Positions 44,366 through 52,701 of a stretch of DNA of 64,000 bases are shown piece after piece. The position numbers were made by a program, and so were the translations under genes. Every line of letters starts with the position of its first letter. The stretch's first letter is position 1. Origin of the DNA: Sporomusa acidovorans (GTDB lineage Bacteria > Bacillota > Negativicutes > Sporomusales > Sporomusaceae); assembly GCF_002257695.2 (NCBI RefSeq), contig NZ_CP155571.1; one strand, 5' to 3'. The notes beneath the pieces are model-generated. The model did no database searches. It was not told the DNA's origin and saw only the letters and a program-made list of their open reading frames with translations.

Positions 44366-45538
44366 CTAACATTTTTCCGGTTTGGGCAAGACGAACGAGC
44401 ATAGTGCGGCCAGCACTGCAACCATTGTCAGAAGTTCCATCGTGGCTGTTAATCCATGACTGTCGGCAAACCGGCCAATCAGAGGAACAATCACGCCGCC
44501 TACGCTAAAGGAAAGCCCCAGCGTGACACCGGAAGCAAAACCGATGCTGCGTGCTAAATAAGATTGACCCAAAACAACCACTGAGCTAAATGGCGAAAAC
44601 ATGGCGAGCCCGATCGGCACCATTAATAAATACCCGATTGCCGCATTAGTGGTTTGCGATAAAAGTGCAACCATCGGCGCCAGAAGCACATAACTCATCC
44701 GAACAATTGTTAAATAGCCAAACTTGTCGGCCATCATTCCGCCGATTAAGGTAGTCACAACCCCAAGCGTAAAGAGCAACGTTAACGCCGAACCGGCCGC
44801 TGCTTCTGAAAGCCCCAAAACATCTACCCAATATAAAGGAATGAAACTCCTTAACCCACAAATAACAATGGAACTGCACACGATTAACAAAGTCAGACGC
44901 GCAAAGGCCTTCCAGTCATTCTTGCCGGCTTTCTCTTCCCCGCCGTTTTTTGTAGCTGCTATATGTTCTGAAACTGATGCCTGAGCAATTTCTGCTTTCA
45001 TTTTGGGAACAAGCGCCATTAAAATCATAGCCATGATCAAGCCTACAAAACACAGTACTGTCGTGCCGCTCATCCCCAAAGCCGTAATCGAAGCTACCGC
45101 AATCATCGGACCAACAGCAAACCCGCTATTACCGCCAACGGAAAAAATACTTAATGCCGTTCCTCTTTTATTCCCGGAAACCTTGTTGACCATACGTGCT
45201 GCTTCCGGGTGGAAAATCGCACTGCCGATTCCGCTAAGCGTTATCACAGTAAAAATAGTCCAATAATCACTAAACAACCCTGCCATTCCCATCGTTACCC
45301 CAGACAGCAAAACTCCCAATGACATATACCATGACCGTGATTTACGGTCTGCCAGCCAGCCAAATGCCGGTTGTACGACTGACGATAAAAAACAGGAAGC
45401 AAACATGAGCCCTGCTACCGAACTATAATCCATTCCATACTGCGAAACAAAAAAAGGCAAAATCGCCGGTAATGCTCCAATAGTAATATCGTTAGATAAA
45501 TGTGCCAATGCTAATAGATAAATATATTTTTGATTCAA
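44366..45538 (-). CDS. MFS exporter, fosmidomycin-resistance (Fsr)-like
   Basis: Twelve-segment major facilitator, probably a drug or metabolite exporter. The N-terminal ALAHLSNDITIGALPAILPF and GWLADRKSRSW (MFS loop 2-3 motif) and ALSIFSVGGNSGFAVGP are close to Fsr proteins. Length 390 aa is normal. I use TTG 45538, with AAAGGGTGG 7 nt upstream; the frame runs 120 nt further up to 45658 but that part has no membrane or family character. Substrate is unknown. It stands alone. Confidence 0.85.
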   Translation of the reverse strand: MNQKYIYLLALAHLSNDITIGALPAILPFFVSQYGMDYSSVAGLMFASCFLSSVVQPAFGWLADRKSRSWYMSLGVLLSGVTMGMAGLFSDYWTIFTVITLSGIGSAIFHPEAARMVNKVSGNKRGTALSIFSVGGNSGFAVGPMIAVASITALGMSGTTVLCFVGLIMAMILMALVPKMKAEIAQASVSEHIAATKNGGEEKAGKNDWKAFARLTLLIVCSSIVICGLRSFIPLYWVDVLGLSEAAAGSALTLLFTLGVVTTLIGGMMADKFGYLTIVRMSYVLLAPMVALLSQTTNAAIGYLLMVPIGLAMFSPFSSVVVLGQSYLARSIGFASGVTLGLSFSVGGVIVPLIGRFADSHGLTATMELLTMVAVLAALCSFVLPKPEKC

Positions 45539-45933
45539 CTCATAGCCACCCTTTATAAATTTGTTTTCTTTTTGAAATCCTATAACTCCTCGTTGCTGAA
45601 ATATCCCCGTTATTTGTATTTGCCTGTTTTGTACAAAAGCATCAGATCCTTGCAACAAAAAAACCTAAACCCAAGTCTAGGTAATTAAAGCATCTGTATA
45701 TGAATCTCGATCTGAAGCGGCGGATCTATATATTTATTATAATATAGAATACAAATTATTTCATAAATGATATTGATTAAAATTAGCACAATATTGATAT
45801 TTTTAAAAATTAATGCTAATTATTTCATGATAAATTTTAATCTATTTTTAAAATTCACAGTATAATATATACCCATGCCATAACAATAATAACTTTACGG
45901 CATAATCGTTAATAATGAAAGGGAGGAAGCTAT
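45539..45933. other. Intergenic region between divergent MFS and CAP-domain genes
   Basis: Very AT-rich. On the plus strand a -10 box TATAAT at about 45862 serves the CAP-domain gene. On the MFS side a weak inverted CCTA/TAGG pair at about 45665-45682 could be an operator. No gene is seen. Confidence 0.4.
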
Positions 45934-46770
45934 TTGAGGAAGCCTATAAGCAAAGCAGTTGGGGGATTAGTAGGAACAATTTTCGGGTTGTACGCCATGG
46001 CCGTTCCCCTGGCAACACCGGCCTATGCACAAGTGAACAACGGGTATTACAATAGCAACCAAACCGATACCAGCAGAAACCAAGATCCCGTCGAGGTTGT
46101 TAAAGCGGCAGCAAGTCGCCTCGGATTCAATGCAGCCTCTGACAAATTTGCTTTAACCAGCAAAAACTCGACAACAGCCGTTGTCAGCGTAATTCATAAC
46201 GGTACTACGTATAAAGTAACCCTGCAAGCTAGAGGCAAAAATAATTCATGGATTATTGCTTCCGTTAAAGCGGTTAAGAGTGGCAACAAACCTACGAATG
46301 GAAATAATAACACCCCTTCTCAAGACCCTACTGGCACTGGTTCAACAACTACAACTACCACTACCACTAATTCCAATTCTAACAACGTAACGGCACTCGA
46401 ACAACAAGCTGTGGACCTATTAAATGCTGATCGTAAAGCCAATGGCTTGCCTGCTTTACAAGCAGACTCCCGCGTAACCACACTAGCGCGAAATTATGCC
46501 CAAGACATGATCAACCGTAACTATTTCTCCCATTACAATCCCGAAGGGCAATCTCCTTTTGATCGTTTAAAGCAAGCCGGAATATCCTATAGCGCCGCTG
46601 GCGAAAACATTGCCGTCAACCAAAGTATTGAAAAAGCAGAAACTGCTTTTATGAACAGTTCAGGACACCGCGCCAATATCTTAAACTCGTCCTACACCAA
46701 AGTGGGCATTGGCGTTGCCTATGATAAAAGCGGCAATATCTATATTGTACAGGACTTTATTAAGCCATAA
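45934..46770 (+). CDS. Secreted CAP/SCP-domain protein (YkwD-like)
   Basis: Exported cell-surface protein with a C-terminal CAP domain, function in Firmicutes unclear. Signal peptide about 1-32. Residues 45-115 form a small domain (VVKAAASRLGFNAASDKFAL, VSVIHNGTTYKVTLQ). A low-complexity Thr/Asn/Ser linker with a run of threonines (about 140-155) follows, then the CAP domain (about 160-278) with DLLNADRKANGLPALQAD, NYFSHYNPEGQSPFDRL and GHRANILNSSYTKVGIG. The start codon TTG 45934 has GGGAGG upstream. A strong terminator follows. Confidence 0.9.
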   Translation: MRKPISKAVGGLVGTIFGLYAMAVPLATPAYAQVNNGYYNSNQTDTSRNQDPVEVVKAAASRLGFNAASDKFALTSKNSTTAVVSVIHNGTTYKVTLQARGKNNSWIIASVKAVKSGNKPTNGNNNTPSQDPTGTGSTTTTTTTTNSNSNNVTALEQQAVDLLNADRKANGLPALQADSRVTTLARNYAQDMINRNYFSHYNPEGQSPFDRLKQAGISYSAAGENIAVNQSIEKAETAFMNSSGHRANILNSSYTKVGIGVAYDKSGNIYIVQDFIKP

Positions 46771-46776
46771 ACAGTA

Positions 46777-46820
46777 AGTTGAGGATCTGGTCTAACTACC
46801 TAGAGACCAGATCCTCAACT
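46777..46820 (+). terminator. Terminator after the CAP-domain gene
   Basis: A 17-bp perfect stem (AGTTGAGGATCTGGTCT and complement, 10-nt loop) 7 bp past the stop codon. Confidence 0.8.
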
Positions 46821-46988
46821 ATGTCCAAGCAACTCATAATAATAGAGGGAGGATTGTTTATTTATTGACTTTTTCAGTGGTTTCGAACGTCCCTTTGCTT
46901 CTTTTAACGTAACCGTCAAAGCAAAACCACCTGGCGTACTATAAAAATAAGAGTGGAATAATCCAAACATACGTTTTATTCATTTTAC

Positions 46989-47016
46989 TTGCATTTCCGG
47001 TATAAAGCGCTATAAT
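46989..47016 (+). promoter_or_regulatory. Sigma-70-type promoter of the putative RNA
   Basis: TTGCAT at 46989-46994 and TATAAT at 47011-47016 with 16-bp spacing. No coding gene follows for 400 bp; a structured region with a terminator does. Confidence 0.55.
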
Positions 47017-47022
47017 TAGAAA

Positions 47023-47345
47023 TAGGTGGAAATTAAAAGTCGCCGTGTCCTGAAAGTGCTGGTAACACTTTCAGGCACGAGCAGGTGGTTAGGCACCTAC
47101 ACGTAACAGTTAACTGTCCACGACGACACTATTATTATACCGTGTTGCCGCTTGGGATACAAGCATGGCCAGCCGGTTAGAAAAGTGTATGTCCGGGGAC
47201 GGAGCTGTGCGGCTGCGCGCAATATCTGCATAAGGTAACAGGCGGTCAACGGATTTTTGATCAAAAGCGCCTGATTACAGATAGAAGCAAGCGATAGGGC
47301 AAGCGCATGTGTAGGTTGAAAGACCTGCCATGCGCTTTTAATTTC
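47023..47345 (+). ncRNA. Putative structured non-coding RNA, unknown class
   Basis: Between a promoter and an intrinsic terminator lie about 320 nt without a credible gene but with nested helices. Domain 1 (47045-47129): GTGTC/GACAC encloses three hairpins, CTGAAAGTG/CACTTTCAG, AGGTG/CACCT and the palindrome ACAGTTAACTGT. Domain 2 (47140-47252): CCGTGTTGCCGCTTG pairs with CAGGCGGTCAACGG and encloses CAGCCG/CGGCTG and a CCG-GGGA-CGG hairpin with a GNRA loop. The terminator stem AAGCGCATG/CATGCGCTT (47301-47337) is followed by a U run. It does not match tmRNA, RNase P RNA, SRP RNA or 6S RNA by their conserved segments. It could be an sRNA or a leader. Confidence 0.4.
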
Positions 47346-47363
47346 CTCCCAAACCGGGTTGGG

Positions 47364-47392
47364 CCGCAGGTTCCCCCCAGGGGAATCTGCGG
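47364..47392 (+). promoter_or_regulatory. Leader hairpin before the ACT-PAS fragment
   Basis: Stem CCGCAG-TTCCCC with GGGGAA-CTGCGG, 18 bp before the ribosome site of the gene at 47423. No U run follows directly, so it is a leader hairpin rather than a clear terminator. Confidence 0.5.
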
Positions 47393-47422
47393 TTACAGCC
47401 TGAATCGAGGGAGGGACTTTCT

Positions 47423-47905
47423 ATGCGTTTGCGGCTGCCCTGTATGAATCGGGTAGGCCTTATTCATGATATTACCCAGTGTCTGGCCAAACGGCAGATC
47501 AATATTGTTTCGCTGGAAGTCGAGCAGGGTAATGTATTTCTCGAGTGTCCCTATCTGGAACAGGAGCGAGAAGCAGCTTTACTTCAGGCCCTGCGGAAAA
47601 TTGGCGGCGTGTATCGGGTGGAAGCCATCGCGTTGATGCCGTCTAAGGAACGGGCCGAGCAGTTGAATGCCATCCTGGGGTCGGTACAGGATGGCATTCT
47701 GACCGTCAATCAGGATTACCTGCTGACGCAGTGCAATCTGGCGGCTGCCCGTATCTTGCGGTTATCCCTGGCTTCCGTCATGGGACAACCCATCGACGAC
47801 AGTTTGGCCGGTAATTTGTTTGTCCAGGAAACCCTGCGTACCGGAAAATCCTTTCGCAAAAAAGGTATTTGCACCGTCGACCGAAGCCAGGAAATGCGGA
47901 AATAA
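47423..47905 (+). pseudogene. TyrR-like regulator, only the ACT-PAS N-terminus left
   Basis: ATG 47423 has GGGAGGGAC upstream and opens an ACT domain (about 1-75, RVGLIHDITQCLAKRQINIVSL). A PAS domain follows (about 80-140, VQDGILTVNQDYLLTQCN). This is the N-terminal half of TyrR-type sigma-54 activators. It stops at codon 160, and the AAA+ and DNA-binding parts are missing; the minus-strand rbsD gene follows 20 bp later. A short ligand-binding protein is possible but truncation by deletion is more likely. Confidence 0.65.
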
Positions 47906-47926
47906 CCATACGACAAGGAAATTCAT

Positions 47927-48421
47927 TTAGATTTCCGGCACCTCATTATTTTCAATTCGCTTGCGGCGTTCGACATAGGCCGGTAATATCTTCACATCTG
48001 GCTCGGTAAACCAGGCAAAGGGATCGGTGCTTGCAACTAACGCAAAATTTCCCCAGGCGCTTAAGGAACCGGAACGGATAATGACCTTGGCCCGCTTTGC
48101 GTAGTTTTCGCAGAGTTCTTCATGGGTTGTTCCTCTAAAAACCGCGCCCGACCCTGTATAAATTTCCTGCACTTTTTTATATAAAGACGGAAAATGTGTC
48201 TTAACCTCTGCCGCAAAATGCACTTCTTCAACGAAAATTTCCTGACGAAGCACTTGCAAAATATCACAGACATCCGGATGACCGGCATAAAACCCAAGGT
48301 CTATACGATTGGCGCCTGCCGGAATAGGAAACCCCGCATCCGTTACCATAATAATATCCGTGTGTCCGCAAGTCGCAAGTGCTTTTGCCAATTCAGGATG
48401 TAAAATTTGGTTCGGTTTCAT
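47927..48421 (-). CDS. rbsD: D-ribose pyranase / sugar mutarotase (RbsD/FucU family)
   Basis: Interconverts pyranose and other forms of a sugar so the kinase can use it. RbsD/FucU marks: the N-terminal HPELAKALATCGHTDIIMVTDAGFP region with the catalytic His, and RSGSLSAWGNFALV near the C-terminus. Length 164 aa, slightly longer than the usual 130-150. It is the last gene of the LacI-controlled group, 23 bp behind the ribokinase gene. Confidence 0.88.
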   Translation of the reverse strand: MKPNQILHPELAKALATCGHTDIIMVTDAGFPIPAGANRIDLGFYAGHPDVCDILQVLRQEIFVEEVHFAAEVKTHFPSLYKKVQEIYTGSGAVFRGTTHEELCENYAKRAKVIIRSGSLSAWGNFALVASTDPFAWFTEPDVKILPAYVERRKRIENNEVPEI

Positions 48422-48444
48422 AAATCAAAACCCCTTTCGTATCA

Positions 48445-49365
48445 TTATGATTGTTTTTTTATGAAGGACTCTACTTCTGCCGCCGTATGATAAGACGGCA
48501 CCGTTTCCCATTTGGTGCAGCAAAGTCCTGCAACCGCATTGGCGTACGCCACAGCGTCTGTTAAATTTTTCCTCGCCGCCAACCCGACGCATAACGCCGC
48601 GTTGAACGAATCCCCGGCGCCATTACTGTCAACAACGTCAATTTTATAGCAATCTACATGCCTGCTTGCTTCACTGCTATGAATATCCACGCCGTTGCCG
48701 CCAAGTGTCATAATCACTTTACCGCAGCCTGTTTTTAAGAGTATTTCCGCCACTTCCCGGTGTGTCATCGCCACTTCCGGGCGTTCCCCGATGGCCACCC
48801 GTGCTTCCGTTTCGTTGGGCGTGATCATATCAACAAAACTTAAATCATATCTGCTCAAATCAATCGCCGGTGCAGGATTTAAAACCGTTGTCTTGCCCAT
48901 TTTTTTTGCTCTTTTTAAAGCATACAAGGCCGTATCAACAGGGATCTCCAACTGGGCAAGCACTATATCGGCCGCTTCCATTAAGGCGCTATGCTTATCG
49001 ATATCGTCCGGGCCGAAAAGTTCATTTGCGCCTTTATCCACAACAATCACGTTTTGTGCCTGTTTATCCTTGACAATGAAACCAACACCGGTTGGTTTTT
49101 CCGTTGTCACCCTGATGCCGTCAGTCGTTACCCCCTCCGCTTTCATCAACCGGATAAATTCCGTGCCGAAATTATCCTCGCCGACAACACCAATGTAATT
49201 TACCGTCGCCCTTAGGCGCGCTGCCTGCACCGCCATGTCGGAACCCTTGCCGCCATAGGTTTCACGATAATCATAGCCAAGCAAAGTTTCTCCGACCAGA
49301 GGAATCCGGTCGACCGTCATAACCAGCGCTTTGGCGTAGCTGCCAATAATGCAAACCGTATTCAT
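48445..49365 (-). CDS. rbsK: Ribokinase-type PfkB sugar kinase
   Basis: Phosphorylates ribose or a similar sugar with ATP. The PfkB signatures are YGGKGSDMAVQAARL (about 35-49) and DSNGAGDSFNAALCVG (about 248-263), with the catalytic Asp in GAGD. The anion-hole signature has N in place of the commoner T, so substrate may differ from ribose. ATG 49365 has AGGGGG 9 nt upstream. 306 aa is standard. It lies between deoC and rbsD. Confidence 0.88.
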   Translation of the reverse strand: MNTVCIIGSYAKALVMTVDRIPLVGETLLGYDYRETYGGKGSDMAVQAARLRATVNYIGVVGEDNFGTEFIRLMKAEGVTTDGIRVTTEKPTGVGFIVKDKQAQNVIVVDKGANELFGPDDIDKHSALMEAADIVLAQLEIPVDTALYALKRAKKMGKTTVLNPAPAIDLSRYDLSFVDMITPNETEARVAIGERPEVAMTHREVAEILLKTGCGKVIMTLGGNGVDIHSSEASRHVDCYKIDVVDSNGAGDSFNAALCVGLAARKNLTDAVAYANAVAGLCCTKWETVPSYHTAAEVESFIKKQS

Positions 49366-49416
49366 ACCGCTTTCCCCCTTCAATTTGGCATCTGCCGCAA
49401 AGGCAGTGCCTGTTGA

Positions 49417-50115
49417 TTAATAAGCGTTCGGATCGCCGGCCAACCCGTCGCAAATGGCCGGACCTGAACTTGTGCCGACCAGTTCTGCGCCGGCTGCAAA
49501 CATGGCTTGCATTTTTTCCAGGGTATTTACTTTGCCGGATACTTTTACCCTGCAGGGCAGTTGAATATTTTCTTTCAAAATTTTTACATCCTCAACCGTT
49601 GCCGCACAACCGCCAACACCCCAGCCGCTGGATTGCTTTACCCAGTCAATGCCTGCTTCACAGGCAAGTTGAGCCGCTCTTACTTTTTGTTTTTCATTCA
49701 GGAAGCCGAATTCTAGCATGGACTTAACCACAATACCGGCCGCATGCGAAACTTCAACAATTTGTTTCATTTCCTCAAAATATTCTTTTTCCCTACCGCC
49801 GATTAACAAACCCGGATTAGGCGGAAAATCGAATTGATCCGGTTCTACTTTAACCAAGGCCTTCAGGGCCGCTAATTTCATTTCCAGCGTATCGTTTGCC
49901 TGGGGAAAATTCAACGTGGTTGCCACCTTTATACCCGTCCCTTTTAATACCTCTTTTGCTAAAGAAACATAGCAGGGAGCAATCATGGCCGCATCAAAAT
50001 CATATTTTACACAAGTTTCCAGGTGCTTTAGCAAGCCTTCTTTGGTAAGGTTGGGATTTACATTGGTGTACTGTATTGCCTTTGCCACTTGCTTCTTATT
50101 GTCAAAATCAATCAT
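49417..50115 (-). CDS. deoC: Deoxyribose-phosphate aldolase-family enzyme (DeoC)
   Basis: Class I aldolase that should split a sugar phosphate into two smaller aldehydes or ketones. The Schiff-base lysine is probably in WVKQSSGWGVGGCA (about residue 157, equivalent to VKTSTGFG in DERA), and the proton-relay lysine in RVKVSGKVNT. Length 232 aa is normal. ATG 50115 has GAAGGAG 7 nt upstream. The operator ATGAAACGTTTCAT lies 48 bp before the start, so this is the first gene of the deoC-rbsK-rbsD unit. Differences in the active-site motifs leave the natural substrate open. Confidence 0.88.
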   Translation of the reverse strand: MIDFDNKKQVAKAIQYTNVNPNLTKEGLLKHLETCVKYDFDAAMIAPCYVSLAKEVLKGTGIKVATTLNFPQANDTLEMKLAALKALVKVEPDQFDFPPNPGLLIGGREKEYFEEMKQIVEVSHAAGIVVKSMLEFGFLNEKQKVRAAQLACEAGIDWVKQSSGWGVGGCAATVEDVKILKENIQLPCRVKVSGKVNTLEKMQAMFAAGAELVGTSSGPAICDGLAGDPNAY

Positions 50116-50162
50116 TTTATTCGCTCCTTCACTATTCTTCAAAACATTCATTTATTTGTTTC

Positions 50163-50176
50163 ATGAAACGTTTCAT
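50163..50176. promoter_or_regulatory. LacI-type operator before deoC
   Basis: Perfect 14-bp palindrome ATGAAACGTTTCAT. The central CG is typical of LacI/CcpA-family sites. Similar copies are at 52424 and 54938. Confidence 0.75.
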
Positions 50177-50297
50177 AATGTGGGAAAAATATTTCCCAAT
50201 TAAAAATTAATTGGGTTAATCATTTTGAGAAGAATATACATCATTTCCATTTCGCCGGACAGCAATTAACATACCCGGCTTAGGCGAATCAGCTAAT

Positions 50298-51200
50298 TCA
50301 GCAGCCCACTTTCTTCAGCTTGGCGTCCAGAAAAGCTTTGGCCCGTGGTACGTCCGATTCATCCAGGTGTTCAATGATAATGGGGATATTGGAATGCAAC
50401 GCGGACAAGCGTTTTAAATACAAATCATAGTTCAGTATGCCAAGTCCGGGAGCCGGCAGTTCAACTGCGCCCGCGCCGCGGAAAGTGTGAGACTCCGAGG
50501 CGTCAATGTTGGCATGTTTTTCGCCGACGTCCTCGGCTTTTTTGCAGTCCTTGGCATGGGCGATTTTGATCTTATCCCCCAGAGCGTTGAAGATGCGGTT
50601 TAGTTCTCCGTCGACTTTGCCAATATTGTGATCAGAAAAATAGTTGGTCGGGTCCATTAACAGTCCCAGCCCGGGGTGGTTAACTTCGGCAAACAGCCTG
50701 AGCACCTGCTCAACCGAGCCGATCACGTTATTGACATAGTTTTCGACCAGAAACTCCGCACCGTTGTCATAAGCGTATTGCGCCAGTTCTTTAATGGTGG
50801 CGCTTACTTCCGCAAATGCCTCCTCCGTGCCGTTCTTGGGGTCATACACCCAGTCGCTTTCCTGGTTATATGTGCCGGTCTCACTGATTACATACGGCGT
50901 CCCCAGGTCTCTGGCAAACTTTAACAGTGTTTTTAAATAGTTGAGATTTTGCTGTCTTTTAGCCGGATTGGGATGAATGATGTTGGTATAGCCTGAAATC
51001 GCTACAATCGGCAAATTGGCGTCACGGAAGGCATCACGAATGACATGGCATTTTTCCTTATTGAGCGCATCAGAGCTCAAATCCATCCCCTTAAAAGAAA
51101 GGTCCAATTGAACGCAGTTAAAACCCAGGCTTTTGATCTTTTTGATTGATTCCTCCAGAGTATAAGGGAAGTACCCATTAAAAATACCAACCGCTATCAT
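50298..51200 (-). CDS. Sugar phosphate isomerase/epimerase (xylose-isomerase-like barrel)
   Basis: AP-endonuclease-2 / xylose isomerase-like TIM barrel that should isomerise or epimerise a sugar or keto-sugar. Metal-binding residues are visible in LVENYVNNV (Glu, about 155), LLMDPTNYF (Asp, about 190), IKIAHAKDCK (His/Lys/Asp, about 218) and IIIEHLDESD (Glu, about 278). Length 300 aa is normal. It starts 1-2 bp behind the dehydrogenase gene stop and so is co-translated with it. The pairing with a Gfo/Idh dehydrogenase resembles inositol-like or keto-sugar degradation, but no diagnostic residue fixes the substrate. Confidence 0.85.
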   Translation of the reverse strand: MIAVGIFNGYFPYTLEESIKKIKSLGFNCVQLDLSFKGMDLSSDALNKEKCHVIRDAFRDANLPIVAISGYTNIIHPNPAKRQQNLNYLKTLLKFARDLGTPYVISETGTYNQESDWVYDPKNGTEEAFAEVSATIKELAQYAYDNGAEFLVENYVNNVIGSVEQVLRLFAEVNHPGLGLLMDPTNYFSDHNIGKVDGELNRIFNALGDKIKIAHAKDCKKAEDVGEKHANIDASESHTFRGAGAVELPAPGLGILNYDLYLKRLSALHSNIPIIIEHLDESDVPRAKAFLDAKLKKVGC

Positions 51201-51201
51201 T

Positions 51202-52302
51202 TTACTCTACCTCCTTGAATGTCTCGGAAAACCGGACAGTCCGGCCTTCCTGAATGGATAAATAACAGGCGTCGATCGCCGCCATAGTCTTTAAATTATC
51301 TCGCCCGCTGATTTCCGGCTCGCGGTCTTCTTCGATGGCGCATAATAGCTGGGCCATCGTGCCCTTAAAGGCATCCGGAAACCAGACGGAATTCCATTTG
51401 GGCCGAAACCATTGATTGGGCGCCTGTTTTGTCGTAAACTCCAGTGTGCTTGGCGTTCTTTCCGGATAGGAAGGCCAGCCGATGCTGCCTTGGGCCATTC
51501 CCTCGGTTCCTTCCACCCGCCACTTAATATAGATATCCTTTTCGGCTCCTTCACCGGGCCAAGCCCAAACATCGTCCAGGCTTGTCGCCATCAGATCATT
51601 CTGATAACGGAAGGTATACTGGCTGATCCCGTCAATGTGAGTAAATTGGGTCCGCGGATCTTTTCTGGTAACTGCCGTGATTTTTTCGGGATCACCGAAC
51701 AGATAGCGGAAGATGTCAACATGATGGATCCCCATGTTTAAAATTTCAATCCGGTCATATTTTTTCAAAAAGTCCTGCCAGTGCGGTATAGCCCGCATTT
51801 CAATGGTAGCAAGAACAACTTCGCCAAGGTAATTCCGGCTCAGAATGGTTTTTAACGCCCGCATAGATTGGTCATAGCGCATATTGGAGTTTACGCCGAT
51901 TTTTATTCCGGCATTGTCACACAATCTGACGATTTCAACGGCTTCTCTACTATTCATGGCCAGCGGTTTCTGACAAAGCACGCCTTTTATATGCCGGTGC
52001 TTCACCACTTCTTTGATGACTGCCAACTGTTTGTCCGGCGGTATGGCAATATCCAGCACCTCTACGTCTTGGTCGGCAATTAACTGCTGCCAGGAATTAT
52101 ACACCTTGGGTATGCCGAACTTTTCCGCAACCATTTTGCTTTCGGCAAGATCCAGCGACGTAATGGCATGCGGTTGAAAGCCTGCCTGCCGGTAGGATAC
52201 CAAATGGCAATCCCGCATGATAAAACCGGCACCGATACAACCGATGTGAAAATCTTTCCTTTTAGGCAGTACCGGGTCAATATTGAGCTCCAAATCGATC
52301 AT
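51202..52302 (-). CDS. Gfo/Idh/MocA-family NAD(P)-dependent oxidoreductase
   Basis: Oxidises a sugar or polyol with NAD(P). The Rossmann fold starts with HIGCIGAGFIMRDCH (about 19-33). The dinucleotide/substrate motif is VLCQKPLAMN near 110, the usual EKP being QKP here. The C-terminal sheet domain has GIHHVDIFRYLFG with the catalytic His. Length 366 aa is normal. ATG 52302 has AGGTG upstream; a GTG three codons earlier is the alternative. It is first in a two-gene unit with the isomerase, with a LacI-type operator about 120 bp upstream. Confidence 0.88.
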   Translation of the reverse strand: MIDLELNIDPVLPKRKDFHIGCIGAGFIMRDCHLVSYRQAGFQPHAITSLDLAESKMVAEKFGIPKVYNSWQQLIADQDVEVLDIAIPPDKQLAVIKEVVKHRHIKGVLCQKPLAMNSREAVEIVRLCDNAGIKIGVNSNMRYDQSMRALKTILSRNYLGEVVLATIEMRAIPHWQDFLKKYDRIEILNMGIHHVDIFRYLFGDPEKITAVTRKDPRTQFTHIDGISQYTFRYQNDLMATSLDDVWAWPGEGAEKDIYIKWRVEGTEGMAQGSIGWPSYPERTPSTLEFTTKQAPNQWFRPKWNSVWFPDAFKGTMAQLLCAIEEDREPEISGRDNLKTMAAIDACYLSIQEGRTVRFSETFKEVE

Positions 52303-52423
52303 TTTACACACCTGCTCCTTTCGTCATTACATTTTACAAGTCAACGACTTAACCGGACTATCCTCCTCTCACTTTTTATCCTGCGAGAGCATAAATAATT
52401 CCAAGGTCTTAAAATAATGTTTC

Positions 52424-52437
52424 ATGAATCGTTTCAT
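52424..52437. promoter_or_regulatory. LacI-type operator before the dehydrogenase-isomerase unit
   Basis: ATGAATCGTTTCAT, one mismatch from the perfect palindrome at 50163. It lies about 120 bp upstream of the dehydrogenase start, beside AT-rich promoter-like sequence. Confidence 0.7.
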
Positions 52438-52518
52438 TATCTATATAATAAACTAATTTTCCCAATATTTCAAGAGTTTTAGGAAAAAATTTTCTGTCAA
52501 TATCCTATATACAACGCA

Positions 52519-52620
52519 TTAAAGTTTTGCAGGTAGGTGGTGTGTTGGCAAAAGCGGAAGTCAAGCGCTAGCGCTGGAGCGTTGTCCATGCACCACCTAC
52601 CTGAGTCTGCAAATTCTTTA
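52519..52620 (+). repeat. Dispersed inverted-repeat element, copy 2
   Basis: Outer inverted repeat CAGGTAGGTGGTG (52530-52542) with its exact complement at 52591-52603; an inner palindrome AGCGCTAGCGCT at about 52563-52574. Bases 52541-52564 are identical to 3624-3647 on the other strand. The flanks TTAAAGTTTTG and CAAATTCTTTA also match the other copy. It has no coding frame and is consistent with a small palindromic mobile unit. Confidence 0.6.
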
Positions 52621-52649
52621 CCGCGGAACATATAAATCTGCTAACCACA

Positions 52650-52689
52650 CAAAAAAAGATGCCTCCATTGTGGTGACAATGCGGCATCT
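52650..52689 (-). terminator. Terminator of the LacI-fusion gene
   Basis: Minus-strand stem AGATGCC-CATTGT with complement and short loop, followed by seven U residues. It is 13 bp past the stop codon. Confidence 0.9.
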
Positions 52690-52701
52690 GCCCGGAGTTT
52701 G

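Noticed and set aside
46815..46970. 51-codon minus-strand frame starting MFGLFHSYFYSTPGG
   Set aside because: No ribosome site, its end lies inside the terminator of the CAP-domain gene, and the composition is not convincing.
47023..47345. tmRNA, RNase P RNA, SRP RNA or 6S RNA
   Set aside because: None of their conserved segments could be found; only an unknown structured RNA remains possible.
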